Positions 5,426 through 7,630 of a stretch of 7,630 bases of DNA are shown piece after piece. The stretch covers positions 1 through 7,630 of the forward strand of contig PKTO01000241.1 in assembly GCA_002869095.1 (NCBI GenBank). Reading direction: 5' to 3'. The DNA comes from Clostridiales bacterium (GTDB lineage: Bacteria > Bacillota > Clostridia > Peptostreptococcales > BM714). Both the position numbers and the translations under genes were made by a program. Below the pieces are notes generated by a model that worked only from the letters and a program-made list of their open reading frames with translations, did no database searches and was not told the origin of the DNA. The first letter of the stretch is position 1. Every line of letters begins with the position of its first letter.

Positions 5426-6505
5426 ATGAATTTGAAACTAAAACCATTGACAATAGACGGTTTGACTGCCCGCATACCTATAATACAGGGAGGTATGGGA
5501 AAAGGTGTGTCGATGTCATCGCTTGCCTCTGCCGTCGCAAATGCCGGAGGAGTCGGAGTGATATCAGCCGCCCAGGTGGGCTTTCGGGAGCCGGATTTCG
5601 AAAGCGACAACGACGCGGCAAATCTCAGGGGACTGAGAAAAGAAATACAGAAGGCAAAAAGCATGAGCCCCGACGGAATATTGGGCGTAAACATAATGAC
5701 CGCAACGAACAATTACGCCGAGCAGGTTCGGGTCTGTGTCGAAGAGAAAGTCAATCTGATCATTTCAGGTGCCGGACTTCCTACAAACCTTCCCGAAATG
5801 GTCAAGAATTCGGTAACAAAAATAGCCCCGATAGTATCCTCGGCAAAAGGCGCAAGAGTAATAACAAGGCTTTGGACAAAAAAATACAACTATCTCCCAG
5901 ACCTTGTTGTAGTCGAAGGGCCAAAGGCGGGAGGCCACTTGGGCTTCAGTCCCGAAGTCCTTTCCAAGCCAGTCCTGCCAAGCCTGAAGGATATAGTTTC
6001 AGGCGTAATTGAAATCCTCAAACCTTTCGAGGAAGCCTTCGGCAAGAAAATTCCGGTTGTCGCCGCCGGCGGGATTTATACAGGAAAAGAAATCGCCGAA
6101 TTCATAAAACTGGGTGCCTCGGGGGTGCAGATGGCCACCCGTTTCGTTGCAACCGACGAATGCGACGCCCACAGAAATTTCAAGGAAGCCTATGTGAATG
6201 CGAATGAAGATGAGATAAAGATTGTGGTTAGCCCACTCGGAATGCCTGGAAGGGCGCTATACAACAAGCACGTAAAGACGGTCGAGGAATCCGGAAGGAA
6301 AATAAAAAAATGCTTCAGGTGCCTAAAGGCCTGCAATCCGGCTACAGCTCCGTATTGCATAACAGAAGCGCTTGTGAAGGCTGTTGAGGGCGACGTGGAG
6401 GACGGGCTGGTGTTCATAGGATCCGAAGGATGCAAAGTCGACAAGATAATCCCTGTGCAGGAGCTTATGGACGAACTGGTAACCGAAGCGGAAGCCAATC
6501 TTTAA
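5426..6505 (+). CDS. Nitronate monooxygenase/FabK-superfamily flavoprotein, FabX-like, with C-terminal cysteine cluster
   Basis: This 359-residue protein is a TIM-barrel FMN enzyme of the FabK/2-nitropropane dioxygenase superfamily. It shows IPIIQGGMGKG (17-27), NAGGVGVIS (39-47), GAGLPTN (115-121), EGPKAGGHLGF with putative active-site His171, AAGGIYTGKE (213-222) and GASGVQMATRF (230-240). Unlike FabK from the operon, it ends with a cluster Cys296, Cys299, Cys303, Cys311 (C-x2-C-x3-C-x7-C) and a conserved-looking VDKIIPVQELMDEL tail. This resembles Helicobacter FabX, an FMN and iron-sulfur dehydrogenase/isomerase for unsaturated fatty acids; I compared it from memory only. I prefer the ATG at 5426: AAAGGAG lies just 3 nt upstream, and a TTG at 5432 with 9-nt spacing is an alternative. 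The FabT-type operator at its promoter ties it to lipid synthesis. A second enoyl reductase or nitronate monooxygenase remains possible. Confidence 0.85.
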   Translation: MNLKLKPLTIDGLTARIPIIQGGMGKGVSMSSLASAVANAGGVGVISAAQVGFREPDFESDNDAANLRGLRKEIQKAKSMSPDGILGVNIMTATNNYAEQVRVCVEEKVNLIISGAGLPTNLPEMVKNSVTKIAPIVSSAKGARVITRLWTKKYNYLPDLVVVEGPKAGGHLGFSPEVLSKPVLPSLKDIVSGVIEILKPFEEAFGKKIPVVAAGGIYTGKEIAEFIKLGASGVQMATRFVATDECDAHRNFKEAYVNANEDEIKIVVSPLGMPGRALYNKHVKTVEESGRKIKKCFRCLKACNPATAPYCITEALVKAVEGDVEDGLVFIGSEGCKVDKIIPVQELMDELVTEAEANL

Positions 6506-6520
6506 GATTCCAGAATAATA

Positions 6521-6551
6521 AAAAGACCGGCAAGAATATGCCGGTCTTTTT
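6521..6551. terminator. Bidirectional intrinsic terminator between convergent genes
   Basis: AAAAGACCGGCA (6521-6532), loop AGAATA, and TGCCGGTCTTTT (6539-6550) form a perfect 12-bp stem. The GC-rich core is flanked by A and T tracts on opposite sides, so a U-rich tail follows the hairpin on both strands. It lies 15 nt after the flavoprotein stop codon and 35 nt beyond the plsY stop, so it can end both transcripts. Confidence 0.9.
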
Positions 6552-6567
6552 GCGTCAAAAATGGAGT

Positions 6568-6588
6568 AAAAAAGGTCTGTCCCTTTTT
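6568..6588. repeat. Short AT-rich hairpin containing GGTCTGTCCC, at the plsY 3' end
   Basis: AAAAAGG (6569-6575) and CCTTTTT (6582-6588) pair around a TCTGTC loop. It sits directly at the plsY stop codon, and on the minus strand it is followed by a T run, so it may be a weak auxiliary terminator for plsY. The GGTCTGTCCC core resembles motifs I associate with dispersed REP-like repeats. With one copy visible this is only a suggestion. Confidence 0.35.
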
Positions 6589-7186
6589 AGTTTTTCCTGC
6601 TTCTTATTGTGGCCCTGAGGCCTTTTTCTTCTTTTCTCAATATTTTTTTTATGTTCCCTATATGCAGCCAGAGTCCCAAAAGGGCAAGCGCGGCGCTCTC
6701 GAGCAATATAGCCTTTTCCATTCCGTAAAAAAACAGCAGGACGGGCAATCCCAAATATACGGTCAGAGACCCCACAGCTATGTAGTCCGTGGCTATCGTC
6801 AAGAACAAAACCGAAGCCATCATGGCCAAGCCAATTTCAGGCTTGAACGCCAGCATCATGCCAACCAGCGAAGCCAAGCCCTTTCCTCCCTTGAATTTCA
6901 GATAGAAAGGAAACACGTGCCCCAAAACCGCGAACGTCCCGGCCGTAAAGGCCTCGACGGTACCCCCGAAAAATAAAAACGATATTTCAACCGCCAGAAA
7001 AGCCTTCAGTATGTCAGCAAGTGCGGTAAGGACTCCGAATTTCCATCCCATCACCTGGGTGACGTTTGAAGCCCCTGCGTTCGACGAGCCCTTTTGCCTT
7101 ATGTCGATTTTACCAAAGAATTTGCCGATTAAATATGCCGTCTGAAAATTTCCAAGCAGATATCCCAAAACTATAGATCCTATCAT
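6587..7186 (-). CDS. plsY: Acyl-phosphate:glycerol-3-phosphate acyltransferase (PlsY)
   Basis: PlsY is an integral membrane enzyme that transfers the acyl group from acyl-phosphate (made from acyl-ACP by PlsX) to glycerol-3-phosphate, yielding lysophosphatidate, the first step of phospholipid synthesis. The 199-residue product has normal length and a series of hydrophobic segments (roughly 3-21, 51-73, 80-95, 107-130, 133-155 and 160-177). Family motifs are the glycerol-phosphate loop GSSNAGASNV (33-42), GHVFPFYLKFKGGKG (89-103) and, near the C-terminus, LHIGNIKKIL (174-183), followed by a basic tail. The ATG lies 9 nt after GGAGG. It is transcribed toward the FabX-like gene and away from ribU, as a probable single gene. 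Its closeness to the FASII operon makes functional sense, although it is separated by terminators and uses its own promoter. Confidence 0.95.
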   Translation of the reverse strand: MIGSIVLGYLLGNFQTAYLIGKFFGKIDIRQKGSSNAGASNVTQVMGWKFGVLTALADILKAFLAVEISFLFFGGTVEAFTAGTFAVLGHVFPFYLKFKGGKGLASLVGMMLAFKPEIGLAMMASVLFLTIATDYIAVGSLTVYLGLPVLLFFYGMEKAILLESAALALLGLWLHIGNIKKILRKEEKGLRATIRSRKN

Positions 7187-7223
7187 AATGGTCAGCCTCC
7201 AATGGCAGTTGATCTTTGACTTT

Positions 7224-7232
7224 ATTTTACCA
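7224..7232 (-). promoter_or_regulatory. Possible extended -10 promoter for plsY
   Basis: On the minus strand, TGG-TAAAAT fits an extended -10 element (TGN plus a TATAAT-like hexamer) about 38 nt before the plsY ATG. The -35 region at 17-nt spacing (AGGACC) is poor. A TCAAAG sequence, half of a FabT-type box, follows 3 nt after the hexamer (7219-7214). A promoter is needed here because the upstream genes are divergent, but the exact site is uncertain. Confidence 0.4.
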
Positions 7233-7280
7233 CAAACCAGCCGCGAGGTCCTATGCCCGTTATTTCGACCAACGCAATTC

Positions 7281-7309
7281 TTGACGGTAAAAAGAATTGG
7301 TGTTATAAT
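7281..7309 (+). promoter_or_regulatory. Housekeeping promoter of the FMN riboswitch-ribU transcript
   Basis: TTGACG (7281-7286), a 17-nt spacer and TATAAT (7304-7309) form a near-consensus promoter. Transcription starting near 7316 would begin just before the first strand of the riboswitch, the expected arrangement. Confidence 0.87.
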
Positions 7310-7328
7310 CCTTTTAGAAAATTGAATA

Positions 7329-7443
7329 TTTTCTTCAGGGTTGGGTGCAATTCCCTACCGGCGGTAAAGCCCGCGAGCCGAGAAATCGGTTGATTCGGAT
7401 AATTTCCGAAGCCGACAGTTAAAGTCTGGATGAGAGAAGAAAA
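7329..7443 (+). promoter_or_regulatory. FMN riboswitch (RFN element)
   Basis: The leader holds the conserved RFN blocks in order: TCAGGGTTGGGTGCAATTCC, CTACCGGCGGTAAAGCCCGC, GAGCC, TTGATTCGG, GAAGCCGACAGTTAAAGTC and TGGATGAGAGAAG. The closing stem P1 pairs TTTTCTTC (7329-7336) with GAAGAAAA (7436-7443). An internal arm pairs TTCGGA (7394-7399) with TCCGAA (7405-7410), and another pairs CCGA (7378-7381) with TCGG (7386-7389). In this family, FMN binding lowers expression of the downstream riboflavin gene, here ribU. Confidence 0.96.
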
Positions 7444-7464
7444 CTATACTATAACGATACTTAG

Positions 7465-7491
7465 TGCCCTGGAATCCCTGATCCAGGGCAT
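7465..7491 (+). terminator. Expression-platform hairpin of the FMN riboswitch
   Basis: TGCCCTGGA (7465-7473) pairs perfectly with TCCAGGGCA (7482-7490) around an 8-nt loop. A further G-U pair is possible at 7464/7491. The following TATTATATT is U-rich but interrupted, so termination is probably conditional or leaky. The ribosome binding site (GGGAGGAAG, from 7500) starts 9 nt after the stem and is not itself in it, which favours transcriptional attenuation over occlusion. Confidence 0.7.
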
Positions 7492-7511
7492 ATTATATTG
7501 GGAGGAAGATT

Positions 7512-7630
7512 ATGAAAAGAACAAGTTCAACAAACAAAATGGTCAAGACATCGGTCTTGTCCGTAATCGCTTTCGTACTCATGATGATAGAAATGCCGCT
7601 TCCGCTTTTCCCGGCATTCCTAAAGCTTGA
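7512..7630 (+). CDS. ribU: Riboflavin ECF transporter S component (RibU), 5' end only
   Basis: Thirty-nine full codons are present before the window ends; the whole family is about 190-210 residues. The start shows a short polar, basic N-terminus and then the first membrane helix SVLSVIAFVLMMIEMPLPLF (17-33 and onward), ending in FPAFLKL. The pattern IAFVLM-IE-PLP-FP-FLKL is strongly characteristic of RibU, the membrane subunit that binds riboflavin and works with the shared EcfA/A'/T energy-coupling module. The ATG at 7512 follows a GGGAGGAAG ribosome binding site with 3-5 nt spacing. The upstream FMN riboswitch independently supports a riboflavin transporter. Truncation is by the window edge only. 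Confidence 0.92.
   Translation, partial: MKRTSSTNKMVKTSVLSVIAFVLMMIEMPLPLFPAFLKL

Noticed and set aside
7430..7630. Plus-strand open frame beginning inside the riboswitch
   Set aside because: It starts in the conserved 3' aptamer strand and is out of frame with the clear RibU N-terminus at 7512, which has its own ribosome binding site.
1..7630. CRISPR arrays, tRNA or rRNA genes, insertion sequences, phage genes
   Set aside because: No direct-repeat arrays, tRNA-like folds or transposase motifs were seen. The window is a compact housekeeping locus and its non-coding parts are accounted for by promoters, operators, terminators and the riboswitch.

Overview
The window reads as a lipid-synthesis locus from a low-to-mid GC Firmicute, most probably a clostridial anaerobe. 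The reasons are: FabK used as the enoyl-ACP reductase, a FabT-type MarR regulator, strong AGGAGG-like ribosome binding sites, frequent AGA/AGG/ATA codons, consensus housekeeping promoters, and an FMN riboswitch in front of ribU. I cannot name the genus from the sequence.

Layout. Positions 1-5229 (minus strand) hold one tightly packed type II fatty acid synthesis (FASII) operon, transcribed right to left: fabT, fabH, acpP, fabK, fabD, fabG, fabF (fabF runs off the left edge). Gene gaps are 11-36 nt and fabD/fabG overlap by 7 nt, so a single transcript is likely. The order matches the streptococcal FASII cluster (fabT-fabH-acpP-fabK-fabD-fabG-fabF). Positions 5230-5425 are a divergent control region. 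It has two near-identical back-to-back promoters, each of the form TTGACA-17 nt-TATACT. Each -10 box runs directly into a TTTGA-NNN-TCAAA palindrome of the FabT-box type, and a third, longer palindrome lies in the fabT leader. Positions 5426-6505 (plus strand) encode a second FabK/nitronate-monooxygenase-family flavoprotein with a C-terminal cysteine cluster, resembling Helicobacter FabX. A 12-bp-stem bidirectional terminator (6521-6551) separates it from the convergent plsY (minus strand, 6587-7186). From 7281 to the right edge lie a promoter, an FMN riboswitch, a hairpin expression platform and the first 39 codons of ribU.

How the genes work together. FabD loads malonate onto AcpP, FabH makes the first condensation, FabF elongates, FabG reduces the keto group and FabK the enoyl group. 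The dehydratase (FabZ) and the acetyl-CoA carboxylase genes are not in the window and would be expected further left. PlsY moves finished acyl chains from acyl-phosphate to glycerol-3-phosphate. FabT probably represses both its own operon and the divergent flavoprotein.

Main point of interest. The divergent flavoprotein appears to be in the FabT regulon and lies next to fabT, roughly where streptococci carry the unsaturated-fatty-acid isomerase gene fabM. With its FabX-like features, it is a good candidate for an oxygen-independent unsaturated fatty acid enzyme in this organism. That function is inferred, not shown.
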